A stretch of DNA of 64,000 nt from the NCBI RefSeq assembly GCF_025336525.1, contig NZ_JAOCZP010000008.1:1-64000 (forward strand), in the 5' to 3' direction. Source of the stretch: Chelativorans salis. Its GTDB lineage: Bacteria; Pseudomonadota; Alphaproteobacteria; Rhizobiales; Rhizobiaceae. Positions 21,267 to 31,022 of this stretch are shown here, piece by piece (within the stretch, counting starts at the first letter, position 1; each line of letters opens with the position of its first letter). Both the position numbers and the translations under genes were made by a program. The notes below the pieces were generated by a model. It was given only the letters and a program-made list of their open reading frames with translations. It did no database searches and had not been told where the DNA came from.

Positions 21267-22727
21267 ATGAGTATGGGCAAGGTTACAGGCTTTCTTGAGA
21301 TCGACCGGCAGGAGAACAAGTATCAGCCGGCGTCAGACCGGATTCGGCATTTCCGCGAGTTCACGCTGCCGATGTCGGACAAGGAGGTCGAGAAACAGGC
21401 CGCGCGCTGCATGGATTGCGGCATTCCCTTCTGCCATGGGCCGATGGGCTGTCCCGTGCACAACCAGATCCCGGACTGGAACGACCTCGTCTATCGCGGT
21501 GATTGGGAGACGGCGATCCGCAATCTCCACTCCACCAACAATTTCCCGGAGTGGACGGGCCGCATCTGCCCGGCACCCTGCGAGGAAGCCTGCACACTGA
21601 ACCTTGAGGACGTCCCCGTCGCCATCAAGACCGTCGAGCAGGCGATCGGCGATAAGGCGTATGAGTTCGGCTATGTACGCCCGCAGCCGGCGGACAAGAA
21701 GACGGGCAAGCGGGTGGCCGTCATCGGCTCGGGGCCTGCCGGCATGGCGGCGGCCCAGCAGCTCGGCCGCGCCGGCCACGACGTGCATGTCTACGAGCGC
21801 GAGAGCCGGCCTGGCGGGCTGATGCGCTACGGCATACCCGACTTCAAGATCGAGAAGCACTATATCGATCGCCGCGTAGAGCAGATGCAGGGCGAGGGTG
21901 TGACCTTCCATTGCGGCGTCAATGTCGGCGTGGACAAGCCCGTGGCCGAGCTTCTGGCCGAGCATGACGCCGTGCTCTACTGCGGCGGTTCGGAAACGCC
22001 GCGCCCGGCGGGTATTCCCGGCGTCGAGCTCGACGGCGTGCACGACGCCATGCCCTATCTGGTGCAGCAGAACCGGCGCATCGGCGGTGAGGACATCCAG
22101 TCCGTCGCCTGGCCATCCGAGCCGATTCTTGCTGGCGGCAAGCATGTCGTGGTGGTGGGCGGCGGCGATACGGCGTCGGATTGCGTCGGTACGGCCTTTC
22201 GCCAGGGCGCGGTGCGCGTCACCCAGCTCGACATCCGCCCCAAGCCGCCCGAGAAGGAAGACAAGCTCGCCGTGTGGCCCTATTGGGCGACGAAAATGCG
22301 CACCTCCTCCAGCCAGGCGGAGGGCGCGCAACGGGAGTTTCAGGTCGCCACGCTTGAATTCGTCGGCGAGGACGGGGAGCTGATCGGTGTCAAGTGCTGC
22401 GAGGTGGACGAGCGGCGCAAGCCCATCGCCGGCACGGAGTTCATCATCAAGGCCGACCTCGCCTTCATCGCCATCGGCTTTGCCGGACCGGTCGAAACGG
22501 GCGTGCTCGGCGAAATGAGCGACAAGCTGGCGATCGACGTCGATCGACGCAACTCCACCAACGTGGCGGCGGACGATAAGGACTACCGCACCACGATCGA
22601 CCGTTTCTTCGCCGCCGGCGACGTGCGGCGCGGCCAGTCACTGGTGGTCTGGGCCATCCGTGAGGGCCGCCAGGCGGCGCGCGCCATCGACGAATTCCTG
22701 ATGGGGAGCACGGTGCTGCCGCGTTAG
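21267..22727 (+). CDS. gltD: glutamate synthase small subunit
   Basis: The 486-residue GOGAT beta subunit, which passes electrons from NADPH through FAD and 4Fe-4S clusters to GltB. Cysteines of the ferredoxin-like N-terminal domain are present (Cys48, Cys51, Cys56, Cys62 and Cys101, Cys105, Cys109). The FAD-binding motif [14 protein letters not shown] and the NADPH-binding motif [13 protein letters not shown] follow, with the C-terminal [17 protein letters not shown]. Length and order are normal. It is co-transcribed with gltB and converges with the DUF459 gene, leaving 13 bp between stops. Confidence 0.97.
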   Translation: MSMGKVTGFLEIDRQENKYQPASDRIRHFREFTLPMSDKEVEKQAARCMDCGIPFCHGPMGCPVHNQIPDWNDLVYRGDWETAIRNLHSTNNFPEWTGRICPAPCEEACTLNLEDVPVAIKTVEQAIGDKAYEFGYVRPQPADKKTGKRVAVIGSGPAGMAAAQQLGRAGHDVHVYERESRPGGLMRYGIPDFKIEKHYIDRRVEQMQGEGVTFHCGVNVGVDKPVAELLAEHDAVLYCGGSETPRPAGIPGVELDGVHDAMPYLVQQNRRIGGEDIQSVAWPSEPILAGGKHVVVVGGGDTASDCVGTAFRQGAVRVTQLDIRPKPPEKEDKLAVWPYWATKMRTSSSQAEGAQREFQVATLEFVGEDGELIGVKCCEVDERRKPIAGTEFIIKADLAFIAIGFAGPVETGVLGEMSDKLAIDVDRRNSTNVAADDKDYRTTIDRFFAAGDVRRGQSLVVWAIREGRQAARAIDEFLMGSTVLPR

Positions 22728-22740
22728 CGCACTCCGGCAT

Positions 22741-23964
22741 TTAGGGCTCGACAGCCGTCGTCGTCTCCTCGTCGGTCTCTACCACCGGCGCCTCGCGTTG
22801 CCGGCGCAGCGAGAAGTTATCGGCGCGGCCGGGCTGGGCCTCCGGTGCCGGGCGATCCGGTGCGGCCGTGGACGTGGCGCCGAGCAGTTCCGTGCCGCTG
22901 CCAAGATCGGGGCCGGCGAGCGAGATCGGAGCGGTGCGGCCGCTGTCGGCCGGCTCACCCAGTGCAACCCCCGGTTCGGGCAGGTTCTCGATATCGAGCT
23001 GTTCGATGCCGGGTGCGACGGCGCCGCCCAGCAGCTTGCCCAGCGGCTTCTCCACATAGAAGGCGACCTTGCGCTTGGCGGGCCGCGTCAGGTTGATACC
23101 GTCGCTGCCGCGCAGGCGCACCGGCTGCCCGTTCATGTCCGGCCCGGTGAAGACGAAGGCGCCATTCTCGTCCACGAAACCTTCCCAGATGTCGACGAAA
23201 GTGCCGCCGGCGGCCTCCGCCGCTCGGCTGTGGATGTCGTTGAAGGCCAGCATGTCCGATGACATGGATGAGGATTTGAATGGCGGGAGCCCGGTCCAGA
23301 TGAGGGGCACATCCGCGGTTTCAACCGCCCCGGCGAAAGCCGTCACCCGGCGTGTATACTCCTCCAGCCACTGTTCACTCTGCGGACTCTCGCGCTGGCC
23401 GTTCACGACAAGCTGCTGTCGGTCGTTGGAGCCGATCATGACGACCATCACGTCCGGTTGCACCTCCTCCAGGATCGGAATGATCTCGCTGTTCCAGTCG
23501 TAGTAGTCGTCGCGCACGAAGCCGGAGGAGCCGTTGCTGCGATCGATGATGCGTACGCCTGGCGATTCCGCGTAGGCCGCTTCGAGCCCCTCGGCCAGTC
23601 CACTGGCGAGGAAATCGCCGACCACAAGAACGACGCGGGCGTTCTGCAGCTTTTCGATCGCCGGCTCAGGGGCTGGCGCAGGCGCCGCGCGAGTGGGCTG
23701 TCGCCGTGTGGCGGCGGGTGGTGCCCTTCGTTGGGGGATGGCGCCGGGCGGCTGCGGATATGTGCGCTGTGGTTGGCGCGCCGGAGGCAGTTGCTCCCGC
23801 CGTGGCGGGCCGAACAGAAGATCGAAGATCCCGCGCCTGCGGATCACTTCCTGGGCGAATGCGCCATCCTGGAAGGAGGGCAGGGCGGTGAAGAAGACGG
23901 CAAGGCAGACAATAACCAGCACCAGCCGCGGGAAGCGGGAAGCCGTGCACGTGCCTGCCGCCAT
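22741..23964 (-). CDS. DUF459 SGNH-fold protein, probably catalytically inactive
   Basis: A 407-residue exported protein with an N-terminal membrane or signal segment (about 12-36), a Pro/Arg-rich linker (to about 105), and a DUF459/SGNH-hydrolase domain (about 110-310). Block I reads GDFLASGL (116-123), with Phe118 where the nucleophile Ser of GDS is expected. Block III, GSND (178-181), is intact. Block V reads SDGINLT, with Asn291 where the catalytic His is expected. It therefore looks like a pseudo-enzyme or carbohydrate-binding variant. The C-terminus is disordered. It starts 11 bp after the transglycosylase gene, so the two probably form an operon in cell-wall metabolism. Confidence 0.82.
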   Translation of the reverse strand: MAAGTCTASRFPRLVLVIVCLAVFFTALPSFQDGAFAQEVIRRRGIFDLLFGPPRREQLPPARQPQRTYPQPPGAIPQRRAPPAATRRQPTRAAPAPAPEPAIEKLQNARVVLVVGDFLASGLAEGLEAAYAESPGVRIIDRSNGSSGFVRDDYYDWNSEIIPILEEVQPDVMVVMIGSNDRQQLVVNGQRESPQSEQWLEEYTRRVTAFAGAVETADVPLIWTGLPPFKSSSMSSDMLAFNDIHSRAAEAAGGTFVDIWEGFVDENGAFVFTGPDMNGQPVRLRGSDGINLTRPAKRKVAFYVEKPLGKLLGGAVAPGIEQLDIENLPEPGVALGEPADSGRTAPISLAGPDLGSGTELLGATSTAAPDRPAPEAQPGRADNFSLRRQREAPVVETDEETTTAVEP

Positions 23965-23975
23965 CGAGCTTTCTC

Positions 23976-25199
23976 CTACCTACCTCGCAGCCTTTTCAGC
24001 ACTTCCTTGCTCGGATGCCCGTCCTGCGCGAGGCCCATGCGCTCCTGAAACGCCTTGATGGCGCTGCGCGAGCCGGAGCCGATCTTACCGTCGATCGGGC
24101 CTTCGTAATAGCCGAGCGCGCCGAGGCGCTTCTGCAACTCCTCCGTCTCCTCGCCGGACAGCCGCTCGAAGGGGCGGTTCCAATCCCGCACCAGGCCGCT
24201 GTAGCCGGCGATCTGGTCGGCCAGGAGCCCGACTGCAAGGGCGTATTTGTCGGAGTTGTTGTAGCGCTTGATGACGAAAAAGTTCTTCGTCATCAAAAAG
24301 GCGGGGCCGGCACGGCCGTCGGGCACCTTCAGCTCCGCATTGTCGGAGGGGCGCGGGAATGGCTTGCCGTTGGCGCGCACGACGCCGATTCCGGCCCAGC
24401 GGCTGAGCGACATCGTGCCGGCCGGGAACTTGCGGCCTCCCGGCAGAACCACCTCATAGCCCCAGGTCTCTCCGCTCTGCCAGCCGTTCTTGCGCAGGAG
24501 GTTTGCCGCCGTTGCCAGCGCATCGGGCACCGAGTTCCAGATGTCGCGCCGGCCGTCGCCGTCCATGTCGACCGCATAGGCCTGATAGCTGGTGGGGATG
24601 AACTGGGTGTGTCCCATTGCGCCGGCCCAGGAGCTGGTGAGCTGGTTGGCGGAGATGTCGCCGCGCTCGACGATCTGAAGTGCGGCGATGAGCTGGCTTC
24701 GGGCGAACTTCGCCCGCCGACTGTCGGCATAGGCGAGGGTGGCAAGCGAGCGCGGCAGGCTGCGCATGACGCGGTCGTTCTTCAGCGCCTCGCCATAGTT
24801 GGATTCGATCGACCAGATGGCCAAAAGGATGTGCCGGCTGACGCCGAACTGGCTTTCGATCCGGTCGAGCCAGGGCTTCCACTGGCGGGCAAGCTGCTGG
24901 CCGGTCCGGATCGTCCGTTCCTGCAGGCGGTTGTCGAAATATTCCCATGCCTCGGACCGGAACTCGGGCTGATACCGTGCCTTTTCCAGAACCTCCGGAT
25001 CGGGCGCCGTGATGCCGCTGAAGGCCCTGTCATAGGTGGCACCCGAAATGCCGTTTTGAATGGCGACATTGCGGAATTCAGCGACCCAGCGCTGGAACCC
25101 GGCATCGGCAAGCGCCGGCCCGGCGGTGAACGCAACGAGGACGGCGGCCATGAAAAACGTGGCTGCGGTGAGGCCACCGGCGGCTCTCTTTGCAAACAT
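23976..25199 (-). CDS. lytic murein transglycosylase (MltB family) with peptidoglycan-binding domain
   Basis: A 407-residue periplasmic enzyme that cleaves peptidoglycan glycan strands to 1,6-anhydromuropeptides. A signal peptide (1-31, ending GPALA) precedes the SLT_2 domain, with catalytic Glu132 in WSIESNYG and the conserved GAMGHTQFIPTSY and VDMDGDGRRDIW segments. A C-terminal PG_binding_1 domain follows (EELQKRLGALGYYEGPIDGK). ATG at 25199 is chosen for its GGAGG site; 35 codons upstream are also open. There is no lipobox, so it is soluble in the periplasm, unlike E. coli MltB. Confidence 0.93.
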   Translation of the reverse strand: MFAKRAAGGLTAATFFMAAVLVAFTAGPALADAGFQRWVAEFRNVAIQNGISGATYDRAFSGITAPDPEVLEKARYQPEFRSEAWEYFDNRLQERTIRTGQQLARQWKPWLDRIESQFGVSRHILLAIWSIESNYGEALKNDRVMRSLPRSLATLAYADSRRAKFARSQLIAALQIVERGDISANQLTSSWAGAMGHTQFIPTSYQAYAVDMDGDGRRDIWNSVPDALATAANLLRKNGWQSGETWGYEVVLPGGRKFPAGTMSLSRWAGIGVVRANGKPFPRPSDNAELKVPDGRAGPAFLMTKNFFVIKRYNNSDKYALAVGLLADQIAGYSGLVRDWNRPFERLSGEETEELQKRLGALGYYEGPIDGKIGSGSRSAIKAFQERMGLAQDGHPSKEVLKRLRGR

Positions 25200-25385
25200 T
25201 CCAACCTCCATCGGAACAACCAAGCCGTCTTTATCGCCGATTGCGGTTAGGAAAGGGTTTACCATATAACCGGGCCGAAGCGGGGCGAGGTACATAGAAT
25301 TCACCTTTTCGACCCAGGAACGATCAACCCCGCTCCAGCATTGTCCGATGGTTGCCGGACGTCAAGATATTGAGGGATTTGCCGG

Positions 25386-26261
25386 ATGAAGAGGATACGC
25401 AAAGCTGTATTTCCCGTCGCAGGCCTCGGAACCCGCTTCCTGCCCGCCACCAAGGCGATACCGAAGGAAATGCTTCCGGTGGTGGACAGGCCCGTCATCC
25501 AGTACGTGGTGGAGGAGGCGCGCGAGGCCGGCATCGAGCATTTCATCTTCGTGACCGGGCGCAACAAGACGGCCCTCGAAGATCACTTCGATGTGCAGGT
25601 AGAACTTTACGACACCCTTTCGCGGCGCGGCAAGACCGATGTCCTGGAGCGCCTGAAGGCGATGCAGCCGCAGCCGGGCGAGATGAGCTATACGCGCCAG
25701 CAGGAGCCTCTGGGGCTGGGGCACGCGGTTTGGTGTGCGCGCGAGCTTGTGGGCGAGGAGCCCTTCGCGCTGCTTCTGCCCGACATGATCATGCAGTCGG
25801 AGCGGGGCTGCCTCAAGGAGATGGTTGCACTTTACGAAGAGACCGGCGGCAATGTGCTGGCGGTGGAGGAGTGCGATCCGTCAGAGACGCATAAATACGG
25901 CATCGTCGGGCGTGGCAAGGAGACTCATACGGGCTTCGAGATCACCGTCATGGTGGAAAAACCGAAGCCGGAAGACGCGCCGTCCAACTTCTTCATCAAC
26001 GGCCGCTACATCCTGCAGCCGGAGATCTTCTCGCTCCTGGAAAATCAGGAGACCGGCGCCGGCGGCGAGATCCAGATCACCGACGCCATGCTGCGGCTGC
26101 ACGCGAAACAGCCTTTTTACGCGTATATTTACAAGGGACGTACGTTCGACTGTGGCTCGCCGGAAGGTTTCGTCGAAGCCAACCTCGCCTTCGCCCTGCA
26201 ACGCGAGGAGATGCGGTCGCGCGTGAAGCGGCTGATGCAGGAGATCTTCGGCGAGGACTAG
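25386..26261 (+). CDS. galU: UTP-glucose-1-phosphate uridylyltransferase
   Basis: A 291-residue nucleotidyltransferase that makes UDP-glucose for exopolysaccharide, cyclic glucan and LPS synthesis. The N-terminal nucleotide-binding loop reads [20 protein letters not shown] (4-23), followed by [18 protein letters not shown]. Later conserved stretches are [14 protein letters not shown] and [14 protein letters not shown]. Length is typical. It is divergent from the transglycosylase gene across 186 bp and is followed by a palindromic repeat. Confidence 0.95.
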   Translation: MKRIRKAVFPVAGLGTRFLPATKAIPKEMLPVVDRPVIQYVVEEAREAGIEHFIFVTGRNKTALEDHFDVQVELYDTLSRRGKTDVLERLKAMQPQPGEMSYTRQQEPLGLGHAVWCARELVGEEPFALLLPDMIMQSERGCLKEMVALYEETGGNVLAVEECDPSETHKYGIVGRGKETHTGFEITVMVEKPKPEDAPSNFFINGRYILQPEIFSLLENQETGAGGEIQITDAMLRLHAKQPFYAYIYKGRTFDCGSPEGFVEANLAFALQREEMRSRVKRLMQEIFGED

Positions 26262-26265
26262 CTTT

Positions 26266-26323
26266 CCCTCCCCCTTGAGGGGAGGGTGGGCCCACCGGCT
26301 TGCCGGCGGGGTCGGGTGGGGGT
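26266..26323. repeat. palindromic intergenic repeat downstream of galU
   Basis: CCCTCCCC (26266-26273) pairs with GGGGAGGG (26279-26286), and CCCACC (26291-26296) pairs with GGTGGG (26315-26320). Similar double-hairpin GC-rich repeats are scattered through Hyphomicrobiales intergenic regions. It lies between convergent galU and the barrel gene and may also help end transcription. Confidence 0.55.
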
Positions 26324-26424
26324 GGCCGAGACCGCGCGCCGACGTTTCATGCTAAAGCCAACACGAATTTCCTGACACTGCACTCTGGTGTCTGCGGCCG
26401 TCCCCCTATCCAGAGAGGAACACC

Positions 26425-28083
26425 TCACCGCTGCAGCGTCATGCCCATGAAGATGCTGGTCGCCTCATAGTCGCGGCCGGGCAGGTTGCTTTTCTGGCGT
26501 TCATGGCGGGCGCGGCCGGTGAGGCCGGCGTAGCGGTTGAGCCACCAGGTCAGGCTCGCCTCGCCGCTCAGGATCAGGTCGTGGCCGCCGCCGGAGTAGT
26601 CGCGCCACGCCGCGCCGAGGGCGACATCGCCGGTAAGATTGGAGCGCATTTGGCGTTCCAGCCGCAGCGTGCCGGAGTAAAGCAGCGAGCCGCTGTCGCC
26701 GGCGTCCGTCGAGCCTTCCACGGTAGTCGAGCCGTCCAGCCTCACATTGGTGCCGCGCATGGGCGACCAGTTGAGCGCGGCCGCTAGCGCCAGGCCGGAG
26801 ACCGTGTCGAGCCGGTCATCCTCGAAGTCCTCGGCCACCCAGCCGGCGGAGACCTCGCCCGAAAGCTTCTCGGATATGTCGAGCGAAAGGCCGGCGCGCG
26901 CGCCAAGCCGCGTGGCGGAGCGGGCATAGCCGGCGCTGTCGCGCTCTTCGTCATAGAAGCGGCGGCCAGCCTCTACCTCGAGGAAGGGGATCAGCGCCGG
27001 CGAAAGCTCATAGCCGCCGCGCAGCCTGACCAGCGCCAGGGTGGAGTTGCGGTCGCTTTGGGAGAGCGTGTCGCCGTTGTCGAGCCGCGCGTCCCCGTAC
27101 TGGTTGCGCGAGACTTCGCCCGTGACCCTCAGGCGGAGCTTGCCGACCGCCTTTTCCACGCCAAGGGAACCGTCGATCGTGTGGCGCAAGGGCTGCCGGA
27201 CAACGCCGGCGATGGCGACCGGCGAGGAGGCCGATTCGCGCCGGGCCGCGTAGGCGAGGGCGGCGCGGGCGGAAAGGTCACCGCGGAGATCAAGTTCGAG
27301 TGCCGCGTCCGCCCCGCCTTCGAACTCCGACACATCGTCGCCGGAAACGGATTTGCGGTAGGTCCCGTAGCCGTTCAACACCGCGCGGTGGCGCGACCAG
27401 CCCGAGACGGCGTTGAGCCGCAACGTCGTCTCGGAAAGGAGCGCTTCCTCGCCGCCTGGGCTGCTGTCGGCGTTCGTGGTCCAGGTCAGGCCCTGTTCAA
27501 GGGTTGGCACCACCGTAAATGTGCCGATGCGCAGGCCGAGCGGCGCGTAGGGATCGTCCTCCGGTGTACGACGCGCGCGGCCCTCGATAGGCTCTACCCG
27601 TTCGTTGGTGCGCAACGGCAGGGGACGGATGCCTTCGGTCGCATCGATCGTGCCGACGCGGGCTGTACCGGTCGCTAGGTCGTCCAACTGCTCGGCGGGC
27701 TCCGCTTCCTGACTTGGCGCGGCGGCTTCCTCGGCGCGGTTTTCATTTTCAGCCGCTGTGGCGGATCCACGTGTCGAGGCCGGCCGATCGAGAGGCGGGA
27801 ATGGATCCTCTGCGGTGAGGGAGCCGGTACCGGGAAAGAGCGTGCCGTCCTCGTCGGCGCTGTCGGGCAGTGCGCCGGCACTCGTCGGCCGGTATTGGGT
27901 ACGAGGCGTCTCAGCCGCCTCCATGCCGCGCCCGGCCCGGAGGGTGGAATCCATGTACGTATCGCCGACCGTGCCGCGCAAGCTCCCCTCCTGGCCGGTG
28001 GCCGGAAAGGCAGTCATCAGCGCGCCCGCCGCACAGACGAGGCGCAGTCCTTTGAACTTTCCGTTGAAGCGAATACGCGACAT
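26425..28083 (-). CDS. outer-membrane beta-barrel protein
   Basis: A 552-residue exported protein. A signal peptide (about 1-30, ending PATG) is followed by a long acidic, disordered region (to about 165) and then a barrel of alternating strands rich in Gly, Arg and aromatic residues up to the C-terminus (IFMGMTLQR). It resembles the BBP2-like barrel proteins found beside capsule or exopolysaccharide genes in rhizobia. Neighbouring galU and the KpsF/KdsD-like isomerase point to surface polysaccharide, but the role is inferred. The start at 28083 avoids a 40-codon extension without a signal sequence. Confidence 0.72.
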   Translation of the reverse strand: MSRIRFNGKFKGLRLVCAAGALMTAFPATGQEGSLRGTVGDTYMDSTLRAGRGMEAAETPRTQYRPTSAGALPDSADEDGTLFPGTGSLTAEDPFPPLDRPASTRGSATAAENENRAEEAAAPSQEAEPAEQLDDLATGTARVGTIDATEGIRPLPLRTNERVEPIEGRARRTPEDDPYAPLGLRIGTFTVVPTLEQGLTWTTNADSSPGGEEALLSETTLRLNAVSGWSRHRAVLNGYGTYRKSVSGDDVSEFEGGADAALELDLRGDLSARAALAYAARRESASSPVAIAGVVRQPLRHTIDGSLGVEKAVGKLRLRVTGEVSRNQYGDARLDNGDTLSQSDRNSTLALVRLRGGYELSPALIPFLEVEAGRRFYDEERDSAGYARSATRLGARAGLSLDISEKLSGEVSAGWVAEDFEDDRLDTVSGLALAAALNWSPMRGTNVRLDGSTTVEGSTDAGDSGSLLYSGTLRLERQMRSNLTGDVALGAAWRDYSGGGHDLILSGEASLTWWLNRYAGLTGRARHERQKSNLPGRDYEATSIFMGMTLQR

Positions 28084-28232
28084 TGCCCACCCGACATCCT
28101 GCGGCGCACACCGCGCTAGGGTAACTAAACGGTAAAAGGTGTTGGTTAATGCAAGGTTGAGAGCGGGCGGATGAGCGCTCTTCGTCGCAACAACAATAGA
28201 CATGGCGCGAGGAAAGCGCTAAGCGCACCCTC

Positions 28233-29228
28233 ATGTTGACCAGAGAGAACGAAAAGGCCGACGCCAAGGGCGCCATCGCCTCGGCCATGCGCACGCTGGC
28301 AGCGGACCAGACCGCCCTTGCCGCCCTGGCGGAGGCGCTGGACGACGGGCTTTCAGAGCCTTTTGCCGAAGCTGTCGAGCTGGTGTCGCGGATATCCGGC
28401 CGCGTTATCGTCACCGGTGTCGGCAAGAGCGGCCATATCGGCTCCAAGATCGCCGCTACGCTCGCCTCCACTGGCACGCCCGCCTATTTCGTGCATCCAG
28501 CGGAGGCGAATCACGGCGACCTTGGCATGATCACGCGCGACGACGCCATCCTCGCCATGTCCTGGTCGGGCGAGACCGCGGAATTGAAGGGCATCGTCGC
28601 CTACGCACGGCGCTTCTCGATCCCGCTGATCGCCACCACCTCGCGGCAGAGCTCGGCATTGGCGAGCGAGGCGAGCGTGACGCTCCTCCTGCCGCGCGTG
28701 CCCGAGGCCTGCCCGCACGGCCTGGCGCCTACAACCTCGACGCTCATGCAGCTCGTCATCGGCGACGCGCTCGCCTTGGCGCTGCTCGAAGCACGCGGCT
28801 TCACCGCCGATCACTTCCGTACCTTCCATCCCGGCGGCCAGCTCGGCGCCAACCTGACCCATGTCGGCGACATCATGCGCCGGGGCGAGGATATCCCCGT
28901 CGTTCTGCCGGGCACGAAAATGCAGGACGCGGTGATGACGCTTTCGAACAAGCGGCTCGGCTGTGTGTGCGTCGTCGGGGATGGGGGACGGCTGGCCGGG
29001 ATTATCACCGACGGCGACCTCGCCCGCAATCTCCACCGCAACATGGCCGGCCTCGTCGTCGACGACATCATGACGACCAAGCCGAAAACCGTGCGGCCGG
29101 AGACGCTGGCAAGCCAGGCCATGGCCATCCTCAACGAGCACAACATCAGCGCCCTGGTCGTGACGGAGGACGAGCGCCCGGTCGGCATCGTGCATTTCCA
29201 CGACCTGCTGCGCCTCGGTGTAGCCTAG
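28233..29228 (+). CDS. kdsD: KpsF/GutQ-type arabinose-5-phosphate isomerase
   Basis: A 331-residue sugar-phosphate isomerase that makes arabinose-5-phosphate for Kdo, needed in LPS and some capsules. A SIS domain (about 40-175) contains GVGKSGHIGSKIAATLASTG and HPAEANHGDLGM; two CBS domains follow (about 205-331), starting at VGDIMRRGEDIP and VDDIMTTKPKTV. It is the normal length for the family. It is divergent from the barrel gene, with 149 bp between starts. Whether it is the housekeeping KdsD or a capsule-specific KpsF cannot be decided from the window. Confidence 0.9.
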   Translation: MLTRENEKADAKGAIASAMRTLAADQTALAALAEALDDGLSEPFAEAVELVSRISGRVIVTGVGKSGHIGSKIAATLASTGTPAYFVHPAEANHGDLGMITRDDAILAMSWSGETAELKGIVAYARRFSIPLIATTSRQSSALASEASVTLLLPRVPEACPHGLAPTTSTLMQLVIGDALALALLEARGFTADHFRTFHPGGQLGANLTHVGDIMRRGEDIPVVLPGTKMQDAVMTLSNKRLGCVCVVGDGGRLAGIITDGDLARNLHRNMAGLVVDDIMTTKPKTVRPETLASQAMAILNEHNISALVVTEDERPVGIVHFHDLLRLGVA

Positions 29229-29327
29229 CGCATCGGCTCGAAAACCGGAGTCGGTTTTCGGAAGGCACGATGCGTAGATTCAAAATGCTAGAGCGTCCTT
29301 GTGTAGCGTCCGAATGGACGCACGGCG
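29229..29327. repeat. RIME-like intergenic element
   Basis: The 99 bp between convergent genes contains two palindromic parts: CGAAAACCGG facing CGGTTTTCGG, and GCGTCC (29306-29311) facing GGACGC (29316-29321). The layout resembles rhizobial intergenic mosaic elements (RIME). The second hairpin has a close relative downstream of eda at 36241-36260. Confidence 0.5.
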
Positions 29328-29795
29328 CTAAGCCTGAATCGCCTCCACCTGCAGTTCACCGCCCTTCGCAGCCACCACGCGCACCCTCGTGCCGGCCGGC
29401 AGGTCGGGGCCTGAGACGCGCCAGAGGGTATCGCCTAAGCGAATGCGGCCGCGGCCTTCGGTGATAGGCTCCTCAAGGGCTGCGGTGCGGCCGACGAGCT
29501 GCTTGGCCCGCTGGTTGAGCAGAGGCTGGTCGGTTTCCTCCCCCCGTCTCGCATCCATCAGCCTCTTGCCGGAATAGGCCGAAGCGAGCGACAGGGCGAG
29601 GAAGACGAGCACCTGTATCTGCCAGCTCCAGAAAGCCATGCTCCAGAGCTGGAGCGACAGCGCACCGGTGAGGATGGCGGCAATCCCGATCCACAGCAGG
29701 AAGACGCCGGGGATCAATATCTCCAGCGCCAGGAGGACGAAGCCCAGGAGCACCCAGTTCCACGGGCCCAGCTCGGTCAGGATACTGATCAGCAT
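29328..29795 (-). CDS. NfeD-family membrane protein
   Basis: A 155-residue short NfeD (NfeD1b) protein. Two or three transmembrane segments (about 10-30 and 32-75) are followed by a small OB-fold domain (about 90-150: LVGRTAALEEPITEGRGRIRLGD). These proteins occur with SPFH/stomatin-like partners and are thought to aid membrane microdomain quality control. ATG at 29795 follows CGGAGG; the open frame continues upstream into the SPFH gene. The stop of that gene lies 13 bp upstream, so the two form an operon. Confidence 0.88.
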   Translation of the reverse strand: MLISILTELGPWNWVLLGFVLLALEILIPGVFLLWIGIAAILTGALSLQLWSMAFWSWQIQVLVFLALSLASAYSGKRLMDARRGEETDQPLLNQRAKQLVGRTAALEEPITEGRGRIRLGDTLWRVSGPDLPAGTRVRVVAAKGGELQVEAIQA

Positions 29796-29808
29796 GGCCG
29801 GCCTCCGT

Positions 29809-30759
29809 TCAGCCGCGGTCGGGTCCGACGGCGGGCGGACGGGCCGGGGAGGCGGGGCGGACGGTCTTGCCGTCCTCGCCGAAGACATCGCGAGCAATTG
29901 CTCCAATGCCTCCCAGCGTACCGATGAGCGAAGAGGCTTCGAAGGGCATCAGCACGATCTTGTTATTGTTCGAGGAACCGATCTTGGCCAGCGCCTCGGT
30001 GTATTTCTGAGCGACGAAGTAGTTCACCGCCTGCACATCGCCCTGGGCGATCGCTTCCGAGACCACCTGTGTAGCGCGCGCCTCGGCCTCCGCCGCGCGC
30101 TCACGCGCCTCGGCGTCGCGGAAGGCGGCTTCACGCCGGCCCTCGGCCTCCAGGATCTGCGATTGCTTCAGGCCTTCGGCTTCAAGGATTTGCGCGCGCT
30201 TGTTGCGCTCGGCCATCATCTGGCGGGCCATGGACTCCACAAGGTTCGCCGGCGGATTGATGTCCTTGATCTCGACGCGGGTCATCTTGATGCCCCAGGG
30301 GCTGGCCGCCTCGTCGACTATGTGCAGGAGCTTTTCGTTGATCGTGTCGCGGTTGGACAGGAGCTCGTCCAGGTCCATCGAACCCATGACCGAGCGGACG
30401 TTGGTCATGGTGAGGTTGAGGATGGCGTTCTCCAGCCCGGCCACCTGATAGGCCGCCTGCGGCGCGCTCAACACCTGGAAGAAGGCGACACCGTCGACGG
30501 CGATGGTGGCGTTGTCGCGGGTGATGATCTCCTGGGTCGGCACATCCAGCACTTGCTCCATCATGTTCATCTTGGCGCCGATGCGGTCGATGAAGGGCAC
30601 GATGATGTTGAGGCCGGGCGTCAGCGTCCGCGTGTAGCGCCCGAAGCGCTCCACCGTATAGTTATAGCCCTGCGGCACCGTTTTGACGCCGGCGAAAAGC
30701 AGAAGCAGGACGAGAATGACAAGAACGGGAATGAGAATATCAAAACCTGAAAAAGACAT
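29809..30759 (-). CDS. SPFH/stomatin-like membrane protein (QmcA-like paraslipin)
   Basis: A 316-residue membrane-anchored SPFH protein. One N-terminal helix (about 7-25) is followed by a SPFH domain (about 28-190; [21 protein letters not shown] and [19 protein letters not shown]). A coiled-coil rich in Glu-Ala-Arg follows (about 190-260), then a C-terminal segment ending in a Pro-rich tail. It scaffolds membrane microdomains or protease complexes. The operon partner is the NfeD protein, the standard pairing for this family. Confidence 0.93.
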   Translation of the reverse strand: MSFSGFDILIPVLVILVLLLLFAGVKTVPQGYNYTVERFGRYTRTLTPGLNIIVPFIDRIGAKMNMMEQVLDVPTQEIITRDNATIAVDGVAFFQVLSAPQAAYQVAGLENAILNLTMTNVRSVMGSMDLDELLSNRDTINEKLLHIVDEAASPWGIKMTRVEIKDINPPANLVESMARQMMAERNKRAQILEAEGLKQSQILEAEGRREAAFRDAEARERAAEAEARATQVVSEAIAQGDVQAVNYFVAQKYTEALAKIGSSNNNKIVLMPFEASSLIGTLGGIGAIARDVFGEDGKTVRPASPARPPAVGPDRG

Positions 30760-30874
30760 CTTTGTTTTCCCCAGCGTGAAAATGGTCTGAAAGCCGCAAT
30801 GCTATCTCACGAATTATGGCAGGAGGCAACAACACGGCTGGCGGAATGCTTTCACTGTGCGCGTCCACGTGCGC

Positions 30875-30989
30875 CGTCATCCCGGAAGCTGCGGCGAGAG
30901 CGGCGACTGTCCGGCCCTTTCCGGAACGTAGACGGGTCACGGAATGGATCCCGGCTCGCGGTCACTTTGCTCCCCTGGCCGGGATGACG
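30875..30989. repeat. inverted-repeat element between SPFH and hemH
   Basis: CGTCATCCCGG (30875-30885) and CCGGGATGACG (30979-30989) are perfect 11-bp inverted ends bounding 115 bp of non-coding, GC-rich sequence. The end sequence is typical of scattered rhizobial intergenic repeats. No gene is visible inside. Confidence 0.6.
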
Positions 30990-31022
30990 AGGTGCGCAAA
31001 AGGCACCGAGGAAGGCTTCGCC

